64,000 nt of DNA from Brachypodius melanocephalos (GCA_013398615.1 VZSR01003371.1:1393967-1457966); one strand, 5' to 3'; shown: positions 25,601-38,328, counted from the stretch's first letter. Program-made: numbers and translations. Notes: generated by a model from the letters alone, not told the origin.

Positions 25601-28117
25601 CACCGAGTATGAAGTTAAATTTACCAAGTAGCATAAATCTCTTCCACCTCTGAGCCCCGTGGAAAAGAAACCATTAAAGGGGCACTGCTGCATCATACGT
25701 TAAAAATGGTGAAGGGAAGGAGAAAGATCGAAGCAAAATGTTCACAGGATGGTGTCTGGATTTTGGAATCCAGGACAAGATGTAGCTCTTCAAATCTCAG
25801 ACATCTGTGGTGTCGACACCCATCCCACACTCCTGGGAGAAGAATGTGCCCTTGGAGGGGGAGATTCATGTGACCAGGTTTGGAAAACTGCTCCAGGATG
25901 AGACGATTCCTCCCCTCTTCTCTCCATTGCCTCGGGGCAAAGTGGACGATCAAATCCAATGGAAATATCCACACTGGAGGCTTGGAGTTCAACAAGATGA
26001 AGACCACAAGTACAATCTATATTTAAATATTTGACATTGAAGCCAGCTCAAAACGCCCCATCTTGTCCTTCTAGGCTTATGTGATGAAAATCTCTAAAAT
26101 GCCTGATTTTTCAGGAGGGCTGAGTGCTCCTGGTTCCTGTTAAAAAAACACAGGAGCGTGAAGTCAATATAAAAATTTTTAAATTGGCTCCTGAAATCAA
26201 TCTAATTCTGCCTCCACTCAGGACAGTTTTAAAATATGGTTTTAGCAGGGAAATTTCCCTGACTCTGACGCTTTAAATAGTCACTTATGTATGATTTCCC
26301 AAACCCATATTTTTAGGCATCAGCCTTAAAACGTCCCCACTTTCAAAAATCTCTGTTGGCATTAGTCAGAAGCCTTTGTAACAACTGCCTTTGGTTATGA
26401 TGATTATGCTTCTGTCACTCCTCTCATTTTTCTCCATTAACAAAATTAAATAGACCTGCCTCAATTATAAACCTTCCTGAATTACCAGGCTTGTGGGCTG
26501 CTTTGGGATTCTAATACTGCAAAGAATGTTGAAAGTAACAAGAAAATCATGAAACCAAATGTATGCATAATAAATTGGCAAAACCTTTTTTTTTTCAGGC
26601 TCCATTTTGGTGATCTACCTACTTGGCGAAGTTGTTCTAATAGCTGAGTTATTTTATCCTCATAGGAATTTAGAATTTAAATACAAGTCCATACATTTTG
26701 GCCAAAATGAGCCTGCGAAATTAACACTATTTTGGATAGCAGGAGAAAAAAAACCCCTGGATTCATCATCTAAAGGCATTTGAAAATGTTCCAGGAACAT
26801 CATTACATATGTATTTTTAGTCTTCCTACTGGCAGCAAGAGCTGTGCAAGACAAATTTGCATTTCAAGGCTGGAACCAACTGCATTTTGCATGGATCTGA
26901 TAAAAAACATCAGAAGAACAACGAGATACTTTGGCACACACATACATTTCCTAAAACGACAAAAAAAAAAAATTAAAAATTAGAATTTTAAGGGTGCATT
27001 TCTACACCTCCTGCTTCAAAGTTTTGCTACTCGGTCTCCCTTGAATAAGTTGCAAATGGGCCTGACCTCTTAGTGAAACTCATTCATCTCTATGAGTTTT
27101 TCCATGTACATCCCACAAAAGGGCTGTCTCAGTGAGATTACAGATATTATACAGATACTTAGGAAGAGCAGAGACACCTTTAAATTTATCCCAGTGCTAA
27201 CAAGTGGGATTTTTCATGGAATCTGTTCTCGCTGGAGCCCCACAATATCTCCTTCTCAAAACTTTTTGGAGCACCTGATCTTTTGCTGGCTCCCAACAGT
27301 AAAGGCAGATCAAGAAGTTATAACCTGGCCTTGCTCCCGGGTTTGTTTCACTCTAGGATTCAGAAGCAGGAGAGCAAAAGTTTTCGAGGCAAACCAGAGG
27401 ATGCAGAGATCAAAATGTACCACTGAATCTTCCACCACTGCTCTCAGGGTACAGATAAAACCTGGGCTATTTGCTCAGGGTGCTGCACAGCCCAGAAAAC
27501 CTCGCTTATTATTGCACTTCCTGACTTTGAAGAATCTCTAGCTGCATGTGATGGCAGAAGATGTTTCATTTTCCAAGCTGTGTTTGTACAGAAGAGATGT
27601 GTAGGGACAACAAAATGTCTCTTGGAGACATTTTATTCCTGCACACGGTTTTGTTTGATCCCAGGTAGGTGATGTTGGGTTGGAAGTGCTCACTCTTCAC
27701 TCTCTTGAAACAGCATTTGCTCTATTAGTGCTGCAAGCTGGAAAAGGAGTATGAGAAACGAGACATCCTTATTTCTCAGGGAAAATGTCAGAGAAAATAA
27801 AAGGCTTATCTGAGTGTAAAGTAAATATCCACAGTTACTAGAGAATGTAGCTCTTGCAGCTAGGGAGGAAGTAAAAAGCCTTGCGTGGTGCACGATGCTT
27901 CCAGCAAACAGAAATAGCCCGGCAAAGTTTCCTCATCAAGCTGCTCTGCAACTTTTTCAAGTTTTGCTGTGTCAAATTTGGGCTTCAGCCCTGGCTCTCC
28001 CCCAGTAAACCTCCTGCTCCTCTGCCTCTGCCCCCAGCCCTGCCTCTCCCAGCTCCATCCTAAACCCTCCAGCTGCCCGTGCAGCTGGGCAGGGGGAAAG
28101 AGAAGAGCCACCCGCAC
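19693..28117. other. No confident gene in 8.4 kb of mostly unique DNA
   Basis: The longest stretch of the window without a recognised repeat. It holds a TA run at 22711-22724 and many short frames, the longest being 149 codons at 27092-27541, none recognisable. A weak candidate exon on the minus strand near 21050-21148 is discussed as a finding. The low repeat density, especially at 22.7-26.7 kb, fits an old constrained or gene-proximal interval, but nothing proves it. Confidence 0.5.
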
Positions 28118-28367
28118 TGATGCCTTGGTTTAATTGTCCAATTACAGATTCAGGTCCTGAGGTCCCATCCTTCTTGTTCCTCCCTCCAGTCCCTTCAGTT
28201 GTTTGTGCTTTTGGGTCTGAAAGTTGTTCTTGATCTCCAGCAGGAAAAGGATTTGTTTTGTCGGTCTACTCTGTGAAGAGCTGAGTGACACTGAATGTGA
28301 GGCTCAGAACTGCACCCCTGGGCAGCACAGAATGTGAAAAACATGAAAGCTGAAACTTAAGGCATCA
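28118..28367 (-). mobile_element. Solo LTR, family TGATGCCTT, with large internal deletion
   Basis: Both family ends are present on the minus strand: TGATGCCTTGG at 28118 (plus-strand reading) and AAGGCATCA ending at 28367. It is only 250 bp instead of about 436-459. After TGATGCCTTGG it jumps directly to TTTAATTGTCC, so the part holding the poly(A) signal, R region and TATA box of the intact copies is gone. Flanks are GCAC and TCAC, an imperfect 4-bp target duplication. With no promoter or poly(A) signal it should be inert. Confidence 0.85.
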
Positions 28368-29784
28368 TCACCAGTGGCACATTCCTGGCTCCCTGTCCAG
28401 AGGAGGCTTTGTCCAACTTCGGTGCTCAGCCAACCCTGGGAACACTGACAGAACCTTTTGCAATTCCCCAGACTTGGTGGCATTCTGGGATCAGTCTCCT
28501 TAGAAGCTGCTCCAGGATGAAAACTGAACCGCAGCCTAGAGCAAATTACATTTCTCTAGGGACAAGCAGGACACTTTTATCCTCATTTCTTTTGATCTGA
28601 TAGCCTTTCTATCTCTTTCTCTTTTGAACATGCTTCTTAGTTTCAACCAGAGAAGCCTCCGAGCTGTCAAGTTCCACCAGCCTTTAGACAGAAAGAAGGA
28701 AGAGGAAGGAAGAAGGAAGGTTTTAACATGTTAATCTCATCCCTCAGAGAAATACCTATCAAATACCTATCAACTCATCAGTGTGTGTGTGTCCTGCCCA
28801 GGACACAGGCCACTGCCTCAATCCAGCAGCTGGGAGAGGTGGCAGTGAGGCCAGGAAAGAGGAGTGGTTTAGGATCCAAACCTCAGGAATTCCAGGTCTT
28901 CACCTGCTATTAAACAGCATCTTTAAACTTTAGTGATCACCACAATATCATTGTGCAATGCAGTCCAAAGTCTAATTATGATTTTACTGCAAAAAAAATC
29001 CTCTTTCCTGATCTTTAAAAAAAAAAAGTTGCCTTTCTATTTCAGGAAATATTATTTCTTCTAAAAAATTAAGAAATAGCTAAACAGAGCTCTGCAGTTA
29101 CATCATCTCTACAGCTTATTTGTTTATACTTATTTATAATGGTGTGGATAATTTTTTTCCTCTCTAAGATGAATGATCTCATTTTTGAATAGTTGTTGCT
29201 GCAAATCACAGAATCCATTCCATTTCTCCTGTGTCCACTTCTGAGTTTAGGTGCCTGGAATTGCACATGGTGTTCAAGGTGAAAAGGCATTTTGATTTAC
29301 ACAGCTTTGTATCATTTTCTTTATTATTCTCCACTGTGGTTTTCATTGCACACTAACAATTCTGTTCCACCGACCTTGCCTCCACAGTAAACATTCTCAT
29401 TAAGTTATTTATAATGACTCACAAATCTACTAGAGCTGAAACAATGTAGAATTTCCATAGCCAGCTGTATAAAATAAACATTTGAGTATTTCAATATACT
29501 ATACATTATTTTTTTCATCTCAATGTTGAATTTCCTCTGCTGTTTATACAGCTTGGAAGGCACCTTTTGTCAGGATTTCTCCTGCTTTGGAAACCATAGG
29601 AGTTACCTGAAAATTCCCCTTCTCCCCTGCTCTCTGCCTCTTGTAGATTATTAAAGCATCCTTTAAACACCATCATGTTTGGAGGGCAGCTCTCAGCTTC
29701 CCCAGTGACAGCTTTCCCTTGAGGAAAAGTGAGCTTGTCCCTGTCCTTCAATGAAGGACTGAAGAGTTTCAGAAAATTGACATT
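28368..29784. other. No gene seen (1.4 kb)
   Basis: Contains a GGAA/GAAGG purine tract at 28691-28720 and a short GTGTGTGTGT run near 28781. No repeat family or gene was recognised. Confidence 0.5.
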
Positions 29785-30243
29785 GAGGACATGGGGACGC
29801 TTGAGCACATCCAGAGGAGGCAACGAGGCTGGTGAGGGGCTTGGAACACAAACCCTGTGAGGAACGGCTGAGGGAGCTGGGGTTGTTTAGCCTGGAGAAA
29901 AGGAGACTCAGAGGTGCCCTTATCACTCTCTACAACTCCCTGAAAAGTGGCTGTGCTCAGGTGGGGTTGGTCTCTCTCTCCAGGCAGCAACTGACAGAAT
30001 AAGAGGACACAGTCTCAAGCTGCACCACGGGAAATATAGGCTGGATATTAGGAAAAAGATTTTACAGAAAGGGTGATAAAGTATTGGAATGGTCTACCTA
30101 GAGAGGTGGTGGACTCACCATCTCTGGATGTGTTTAAGAAAAGACTGGATGTGGCACTCATGGTTTAGTTGAGGTGTTAGGGTTGAGTTGGACTTGATGA
30201 TCTTGGAGGTCTCTTCCAACCTTGCGATTCTGTGATTCTGTGA
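29785..30243 (+). mobile_element. CR1 LINE, well-preserved 3' end
   Basis: One of the best CR1 copies here. Landmarks in order: CCAGAGGAGGCAACGAGGCT, GAGGAACGGCTGAGGGAGCT, GTTTAGCCTGGAGAAAAGGA, CTGGATATTAGGAAAAAGAT, AGAGGTGGTGGACTCACCAT, GAGTTGGACTTGATGATCTT, and the terminal CTCTTCCAACCTTGCGATTC followed by tandem TGTGATTC. It is 5'-truncated with no ORF2. Confidence 0.95.
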
Positions 30244-30483
30244 CATCTTTACGCCAGCATCCCCTACTTGCAGCAGTACACCTGGAAGCAGGAATGTGTT
30301 CCCAGAGCTGGATCAGTATTCTGTGCCTTCTTTGCTTTGCTCTGCTGACGCAGGGCAGACGCAAGCCCAGCTCAGCCCAAGGCAGGGCAGGAGAGCACCA
30401 GGATTGCTGTAGAGCTCATGTCTTTGAGGATCCAAACCAGAAAATAACTCAGCACTGAGTTATTTCAGAGCATGCAGCACATT

Positions 30484-30550
30484 TGGGGGTTGGAAATGGG
30501 TGGCCTTTGAGATCCCTCCCAACCCAAACTAAACTACAGTTCTGTGATTT
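30484..30550 (+). mobile_element. CR1 LINE, very short 3' tail
   Basis: GAGATCCCTCCCAACCCAAA followed by ACTACAGTTCTGTGATTT is the terminal CR1 block on the plus strand. It lies 240 bases beyond the longer CR1 copy and is probably a separate short insertion. Confidence 0.8.
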
Positions 30551-30934
30551 AGGTATTACTCTTGTAATGTAAGCTCTGCGTTTAAGGTAAATATTTATCC
30601 TGGTGTCATGATCAACTCATCCCTAATATTCTGAGCTGAATTTTTGTCCCACCAAGAGGCTCCAGTGGTGGCCTGAATGACTTCACAGCACTTTTTAGAA
30701 ATTAACCTCCATGTTCCCCAACCTGCTCCACCAAAATCCCACCCATGAAAAATTAACACCTGCAATTATACAGCACCCATCCTAACTTCCAGGCAGGAGT
30801 GTGGTGTGTTTATTCCCACCCTCCCTGTAGTAATGCACTCCCACACCCAAGCAGGAGTTTCCATATAAGGAAAAGAATTTCAGTTTACCTTTGAACTTAA
30901 AAAGAAAATAGACTAGAATCCTCTGTGATACTCT
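30551..30934. other. No gene seen (0.4 kb)
   Basis: Unique-looking sequence between a CR1 tail and an unnamed dispersed repeat. I see nothing in it. Confidence 0.5.
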
Positions 30935-31262
30935 CACTGTGGTTGGTCCAGTGCCAGCACAGGGGCACTGGTTGGGCTTTAGAAATGTCTCTCAACATCT
31001 GGAGCTGCTTCTACTGGCAACAAGTCAAGTTATCCCTCCTAAATCCTTATGTGTTTATTAAAGTGCACAAAAGAGCTCAAGTGCTTTTTGGGGTGTTTTA
31101 GCAAGGTGTCAGGATTCTCTGACACCTGTGCTCGGCTTTTCTTTTGTTTCTGTATTGCTTGTTATTTTGCATTTTGTTAAAAACGTTCATTTACAAAACA
31201 CACCTGAAGAGCCATCTCGCAAAACCATTTTAAGCCGTTCTGAGAAGTGCAGGACACCCTCA
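30935..31262 (+). repeat. Unnamed dispersed repeat, copy 2 (pair with 11985-12306)
   Basis: Homologous to 11985-12306 in the same orientation. It keeps CCAGTGCCAG, a TTTTTGGGGTG block, a T-rich block with TGTTATTTTGCATTTTG, AAAACACACCTGAAGAGCC, CATCTCGCAAAACCATTTTA and GGACACCCTCAG at the end. The TTTTGC/TGTTAAAA region and the closing GACACCCTCA look LTR-like, but no terminal TG...CA pair or target duplication was found. Confidence 0.65.
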
Positions 31263-31275
31263 GGGATTGATGCAT

Positions 31276-33134
31276 TCACACCATGGCCATGTGTTAAACA
31301 GCATCACCTCCCCTCCAAACTCTCTCTGTGTTTAGAGCAGAGGGCTCTGCCGAGCTGTGGTGATGCTGCAGTGATTCAAGGGCTGCCCAGAGCTGGACTC
31401 AGGGCTCACAAGGAGGAGATGCTGTTCTAGCTGCCTGCAGGTGAGCAGCCTGTGCCAGCAGCTCCTGAGCTCTCCAGCATCTGACAACTGCAGACCAAAA
31501 CCAGAGCAGAGTCAGAAGATGACCCATTTGCTCATTTGTTTCCAGTATCAAACCATAGATTTGTTTTTTCCTCTTTACTATGCAAGATAACCAAGAAGAG
31601 TGCATTGACTGTTAGTCTGTGTAAAACAGTGTCAAATTTGGCTACAACCGTGTTGGTATTTTGGGGCTATTTACTTAACTTAATGAGGAATGTGATCAGC
31701 ACTAATGGGGAAAGCACCGTGTTTTCATATGTGTATGCAAATGTAAGTAATTAGGATGTGCAAACGAGGAGTAGGTGTCCAGGGGAAGGTTGCTGTTTGC
31801 TTTCTATCGCCTGTGCATGATAATTATCAAAATAAAATTTGAAAATGGTTCTCTCTTCTTTTACTCCGAGGTTAATAATACAATTCAGTGGGCTTTAAAA
31901 AGGCCAGGCTTGCATTACAGCTCTGGCACGTTTCCCAAAGTGTTTTACAAATTCAGAAGCTGATCTAGAGCCTTTAAATTCTTCCCTTGACAAGACAATG
32001 TCCTTTTCACAACATGGACAGCTGATCTGGACATGTGTATGACTGATATGGATGTTATTATTGTCAAACCCAGGTTTAAATTTAAGGTGCAAGAGAAATC
32101 AGCCCTGGTTTTCAAACAGGGAATAGAATTGCAGAGAATTTATTAATATTTGTACAGCTGATATTAACTGCCCATGAATCAGGAGCTTATGAGTGAGAGG
32201 TTTGTAGGGTATTTTTTAGGAAAACAGCCCCCATGGAGTCATTGCTCTTGAAATCATCTCCTTGAATATTTGTACATAATCGCTTAAATTAAAATGCTCT
32301 GATTAGAAAATCTCAGTCATGGAAAGTTGGGAAGTTTTAGCTGTGAAAAGACATTCGCCTCCTCTGAAGTCTTTGATTTCATCAGTCCTGAGCACACAGA
32401 TCCTATAAAGAAATTGGAACTACTAGGATTCAGCTTAGAGCCTGCAGCCTGCCAAACACACTGCAGATGCAAGGTAAGTGTCAGTCACAGGGAGACAGTT
32501 CAAATACTGCACTAAAATTCAAGGAAAATCCCACAAAATGCTGTTATTTCTTCTCTAAACTCTCCCTGGTTTGTTTGGGTTGTTTTTTCTCCCTTCAATC
32601 TATTTTTTTTCTATTTACACATTAGCCTTTAAAATTATAACTAGATATAGTAAAGGTCTTAGCAAGTAAGACTGTAATCTGAGTAGTGCTTATAATTTCA
32701 ACAAAACTTTGGTGCTTTGAATGATAAATACACAAAAACAAGAAAAAAAAAAAAGAAAAAAGAAGGCTGAAGCTGGATAGGGAAACATTCATAAATCTCT
32801 ACCTGTTGACCAGCTGCAAGGAACAGTTCCAAACCAAATTCTCCAACAGCTCCTGAAGTGTTCAGCACACATTTCCCATTCTAATGTGTAATATCTGACC
32901 TGATGAGCCCCTCTGATCTGATCAATGCCACCCACCTAAGTGACCCCTCTGTTCAGTTGTCCCAGTGACCCAAAACTTAAAAAAGTAACAAACAAATCTC
33001 CCTTCACCCAGAGCAAAGCTTTGCTCAACATTTGCATCCTGCTCTTTGCTAAGCAAACGTCTTGCATCTTGGCTGGAACTTTGGGATTAGTGAAGGACTT
33101 AGAGATGAGAAAGGCTCTTGCAAAGACAAAAACC
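31276..33134. other. No gene seen (1.9 kb); one exon-like segment
   Basis: AT-rich unique-looking sequence with an A-rich run at about 32738-32762. The exon-like stretch at 32341-32473 is listed separately. No other gene-like signal. Confidence 0.5.
32341..32473 (+). other. Candidate exon (speculative)
   Basis: A 133-base open segment lies between GAAGTTTTAG and a strong 5' splice site, GCAAG/GTAAGT (GT at 32474). The open frame reads through SCEKTFASSEVFDF early and ends in a cysteine-rich CQTHCRCK. I recognise no family. The upstream acceptor has only a weak pyrimidine tract. The donor may belong to a non-coding transcript or be chance. Confidence 0.15.
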
Positions 33135-33300
33135 CTCAGGGAGGCAGAAACTGGGCTTGGAGCTCCACTGAAACTGTGTCCAGCTGTGGACACCACAGCT
33201 GAAAGAAAATATGGTCCAGTTGGAGGGAATCCAGAGAGGAGGAGGGAGAGTGATCAAGTTGTTGAGTGAACTGTGAAGCTGAAGAAAGTGGAGGCTGAGA
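33135..33300 (+). mobile_element. CR1 LINE, internal 3'-region fragment
   Basis: The blocks TGTGTCCAGCTGTGGACACC, GGTCCAGTTGGAGGGAATCC and AGAGAGGAGGAGGGAGAGTG correspond to the CR1 stretch just upstream of the usual truncation point (GTCCAGCTCTGG...GGGTCCAGAGGAGGGCCAC). The terminal 3' tail is absent. Confidence 0.7.
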
Positions 33301-34787
33301 CCAAGAGTGTGTGTAGGACCCCAGCATTGAGGGATACAGTGAAAACACCACTGCAGGATACTTTTGTAGAATGAAGGAGATCAAATCTGTCTGAAATGGT
33401 ACAGAAATAATTGTTTTAGTCTGGGGAAACAGGAACAAACCCTCCTGTGGGGACACCTTCCATCAGTCCCACTCTTTTCACGTATTCTTGTGACATCCCA
33501 CAGTCAGGTAAGCATTTTGTCTGCATTTTGTCTGCATTTCAACCTGAGGACAAACCTCCATGAGCTGCAGCTACAGAGCAGTGCTGCAACACAGAGCAGC
33601 AAACAATTTCAGTCACTTCATCATTTTCTCCCAAAATTTTGACTAAGATAATTATTAGGATGAAGAAACAGAAAAAGAAAAGCAGAAGGAAAATCAACCT
33701 GCCTTCCTTACCCATTTCTGAACATCCCAGCCAGTAGGGCTACAAGCCACAGCCCCTTCCATGGGAATCCAGCAACCCTTGCTGGCTGCACAGCTGCTCT
33801 GCTTGAGGACACTCCTCACTGAGGTCATCTGTGCAAAAAGTGCACATCAGCAGCCTTCCAAAGGCAGCAGGATCAATACCCCAGGAGACAGCTAACATCA
33901 CTTTCATTTCCACCCCAGTCCAAGGAAATAAAGAGCTGTGTCTTTCCACTGTCAGGCCCTAAGTGCCAGTTTATCAGATATTTTGCAAGGGAGCAATTTC
34001 CTGCTTCCTGCTTCTGTTCATGCCAGGAGGATAAAGAGAGAATCTTTGAAGGAAGAATTTTTCCTGCTGCTTAGCACAGGTGGAAGAAGGAAAGGAAAAG
34101 CACTTGTGTGAATTACCTGCCTCTGGTGAAGCAGAAATAAGTCCCAGAGGCTAAACAGGAATATATGATATTTAAAGAAAATGGAAATCGCCCTGTCTGG
34201 CTGAAAATTAAAAGTGAGGCACTGCACTGCACCAATCTGCCTCAAAGGTAACATAGGTTTTCCAGGAGCTCAGACCTTGTGTGGCAGCTCTGTGTCCCTC
34301 AACTCCAGTTTTAGTAAAAAAAAAAAGTAAGATAAGTTAGTTCTGTGAAGCAGGAGCTGGGCTTAGCTGTCATCATCAATAATTTAGGCACATAATGGAA
34401 GCATAAAGTTTGCACATTGTACCTAGGAAGGGACATATCCTTGAGAAGATATCCAAACTGTCTGCAAAACAGGGATCACATCCCAAGAAAGTGATTTTCA
34501 GGCAAAGGCACTTTAGCCAAATGCCTTCACTAGTGCCAGATTTTATTCCCCTTGAAGTGAGTGGACTTCTGCCATTGCCTTCAACAGAGAAAGGATTCAG
34601 GCAAAAAGCCTCCTTCCAGGCTGTTTGAATTTAAAACTTCAGCAGGGCTCAAGCCAGCAGGATAGCCTGAAAATAATGTATTACATATGTTTAAAATGGG
34701 CTTGCTTAACTAAACTGACTTTCAACAATTGTTTCAACAATTAATATGTTGAGAAGAAATTGCAAAGCTACAGGACTTTCAATTTTC

Positions 34788-34845
34788 TTATGGATCCCTT
34801 CCAACTCAGGACATTCTGTAATTCCTCGATCCTATGATTTTATGG
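34788..34845 (+). mobile_element. CR1 LINE, degraded 3' tail
   Basis: GGATCCCTTCCAACTCAGGA followed by ACATTCTGTAATTC and TCCTATGATTTT is the end of a CR1 on the plus strand. Less than 60 bases are recognisable. Confidence 0.75.
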
Positions 34846-36401
34846 ACAGATTTACACTTTTTCTTAATGGATCTAAAGGAAATTAGACCTTCACAGGGAG
34901 TGTGACCCTGGCAATGCCATTCTCAAGTCACTTCATGTGTGCAATTGAATGTGTTAGGTAAGTCACACTCAGAATTATTTCAGATAACCTGGTTTTACCT
35001 CCAAATATAAGTGACACTAAGATCAAACCATGTCCAGCCACCCTAGCTCATAGAATAGGTGGGGATCTCTCAATGAACATTGGGTCTGTTCCTTTCTATC
35101 TTTCGCATAATCTTCCAACATATCTTGATTTTTTTCAAGCCAGCAGTTTGTAATTTAAGCCAGACCTATTGTGGCCTGTATTCAAATATTTCAGGGAATA
35201 AAACTGGTAAATACACCCTAGAAAAGACAATTGTGGTATTGGATATACTGAAGACCTCTATTAAGAAAAAAAAAAAAAAGGGAAACTCATGAACAGAATC
35301 AGTGCAGTGACCAATACTTTCTAAAATCATCACAATTATTGCACGTGCCCATATGCTCAGTATGGAAATACAGGACCAATCTTAACCATGGAGCAGCTCC
35401 AAATGTGGGACCATGCACAAAGTCTCTAGTTTTATCTAACATTTTCCCCACAGAAATGATCAGCAGCTTGAAAAATAATTTCTAGGACTGTTTAAAGTTC
35501 AAAAATCCCAGCTAAATTTTAAAAGGCTTCCCATGCTGACCAATTTTCTTTTTCCCTTGGAAGAGTTCAAGGACGCATACCAGAAAACATAAAGTAGTCC
35601 TAAAATTAAATTCATAGGGCTTTTACCATCTCATTCATAAATCAGTGAAGCTTGGAAGCCAAGTGGGATCTGTGCCATTTCTTCTCTTGGAAGGCTCTGA
35701 CACAGAGCCGTGAACTTCTTGAATTTGGAAACTTCATTTTGATTTCCATCCCAGGATTATTCAGGTTTGGGTAAGTGCCTGTGATTTTCAGCCCAGGATC
35801 TGCAGGCACTGGGTGGTCCTCAGGGAACTTCCAGAGGCCTCTTGGCCAGCACAGAGCCAGCAGATGTGCATTAACTTCACAGGATCCACAATTCCGCTTG
35901 GAGGATATTTACCAACCAACGAGGTAAAGGACAAAAACTGTTAATTCCTGTTTCACGCATTAATTTTGTTATGGCTCAAATTGCTGTTTGCACGCCCCAC
36001 AGCTTAACCATGAGCTAGTGGAGTGCTGTGCAGTCATTTTGGGGCTGTGAAGATGTTTTAGTTCCCTGTTCTCTGTCCCACTCTGCTCAGAGCCATCCCC
36101 TGCCCTGGCAGGATGATTCTGAGGTGTCAAACACCTCCCTGCTGAGGAGTTTCACCCTGGCTGGGTGTGATCCCCAGAGCTGGCATCACTTCCAGCCAGG
36201 AATGAACTTTCCCTGGGGAACACTCACACGAGCACCACTTGGATTCTTCAATTTTCAACCTCCACGAATGTGGTTTACAGAGCACAAGCTGCAGCAGGAT
36301 GCAGTGAAGCATTTCAGGCCGTATCAATATTCAGCTGCATCTTTTAATAATTACTGCTTGGGTGCACAGCAACTATTAAACACAATACAGACAGATAATT
36401 T

Positions 36402-36422
36402 TCTCTCTCTCTCTCTCTCTCT
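36402..36422 (+). repeat. CT dinucleotide microsatellite
   Basis: An uninterrupted TC/CT run of about 21 bases. Confidence 0.95.
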
Positions 36423-38328
36423 GCAAAAACAAAAGGCCATAAAATGCACACATCTGCCCACTCATTACTTTGACTTTGCAATGGTTTAGGGCAAAAAAAG
36501 CCCAGTAGTATTTAGAGCAAAAGCAAACAGGCTTAAGCCAGTGTTGTCAACACCATGTTAAAGCTCTTCACTCTGCTCTGACTAAATACAACCAGCAAAG
36601 TGCCTGACAGTGTCCACCCAAAACTCTTACAAAATGGTTTGAAATTCTGATGCGTTGAAGGGCTCTTTTTTATTTGGAGACAATTTAAGTTTGTACTCTT
36701 AAATAAGAAGCCAAATCCACATCAAGAAACATGTTCAAATGTTCATTTTTAGGAGAATGTTCTGTAGAACTGGTCTAAACCAATTTCTCTAATGAGAATT
36801 TCTGTTGGAAAACAAACAAACAGAAAAAATTTCTTGGGTTTTATGTGTTCTAGCTGGCTGTTTCCCAGACAAAAAAAAAAAAAGTCTCTGAATTCAAATG
36901 TAATTCCTCAGAAGAACAAAGCATTTCAGGTGGGTTAAATAGCTCCTTTTGTCTTTCAAGATTGTATTCAACTGCTCGATTATGGTAACCAGCTTCAAAA
37001 TATGGTACATTTTATTCCAGAGGATCTTAAAGGAGGTTTGGTGGCTATTGGTCCTCATGGGGAAATAATATTTTAAAAACTTCAACAGAAAAACAAGCTT
37101 CAAACCTTAACAGGGAATTGATATTCTTTAAGACTACCCTTCATTTTACGGAAAAGCAGGATTTTCAGAAGGAAAGCTTACCATCTCTGACAATAAAATT
37201 AATGAACTACTTTTAGTGCATTAAGTTAAGCAAGTGATAACATCTCACAGATAAAGTCCTGCATTGATAAAGTGCATCTACCTCGGTCCTCTAAGATTGT
37301 GCAGGGGCATTTTAACAAAGTCAAACCTACTGAATCACAACAGGGATTTGGATGTTTGCTTATTTGCCTCCACACTTAATCCAAACCCTCAGAAATTGTT
37401 GTTATGGATCCTATCTATTGGAAAATATTTTAAAAGAACATCTGAGGAAGGTTTAGACAGAACAATACTTTCTGAAGGCATTACCATCCCAAAGCTTAGC
37501 ACCTACTGCAGGACGTTTCTAGAACACATAAATTTGATATTCCTTCTATGTATGGCTGAGAATTTATGTAATTGCCAGCTTATTTCTTCAGGCTTTTCTT
37601 CAGTTACTATGAGAGCAGCAGCTCCTTCCTAGGAAGGAAGCAGAGATTATTTCAAAAACTTCATCACATTACACAATTTGGTGTTCTAAGAAAAAACAAC
37701 ACCCTGTGATGGGACTCAAAGAACAACTCATGACTTGGTCTCGGTAAACCTTTTGAACAAATAAAGAAACTCCCAAGGTGGCTGTGCTCTGGAACAAGAG
37801 TCTCTTGTTAACACAGAGTGAAAAACAGGCAAACTGCCACAAACAAGTAATTCCCAACACTTCAGAGCTTCTCTTTGTATAGGGACTTTCCTTTTCCTGA
37901 TATGCCTTCCCAAAGGTAGTCAAGTGTCTTGGGCCAAGCTAAATGGCTTCAAAATTCAAAAAAAGCTCAAAAGATTTATGAGTAGTTCTATGTCTTGCTA
38001 TTTTGCTTGGTGATTTAAATTGTATTTTCTCTTTTTGGCTAATTTTTAGCAGCCTTTTATTGGAAATAAATAAATTTTAAGGTAGGTTTTATCTCTGTTA
38101 TCTCCAGCTTTCTGGATTTCGAAGTCTAGCTGAGATCTCACTTAGTCACTGCTTAGAGAAAAACAACTCCAGCATCCTCAGGAAGCAGAATCTGTGAGGA
38201 CTCACTGATTTCATTATTTCATTGACTGTGAGGAAACCCAGACTAAGCATCCCATGATATGGAGCTGCTGGAGGGAGACCAGAAAGGGCCACAGAGCTGC
38301 TCCAAGGGCTGGAGCCCCTCTGCTCTGG

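Larger units (their letters stand above)
33301..38249. other. No gene seen (5 kb), apart from one CR1 tail
   Basis: Mostly unique AT-rich sequence. It contains a 21-base CT run at 36402-36422, A runs near 35266 and 36871, and short frames; a 153-codon frame at 36028-36489 crosses the CT run and has no recognisable domain. A CR1 3' tail at 34788-34845 is listed separately. Confidence 0.5.

Noticed and set aside
27092..27541. 149-codon open frame on the plus strand
   Set aside because: No motif recognised, mixed composition and no flanking signals.
36028..36489. 153-codon open frame on the plus strand
   Set aside because: Crosses a CT microsatellite and shows no family-like pattern.
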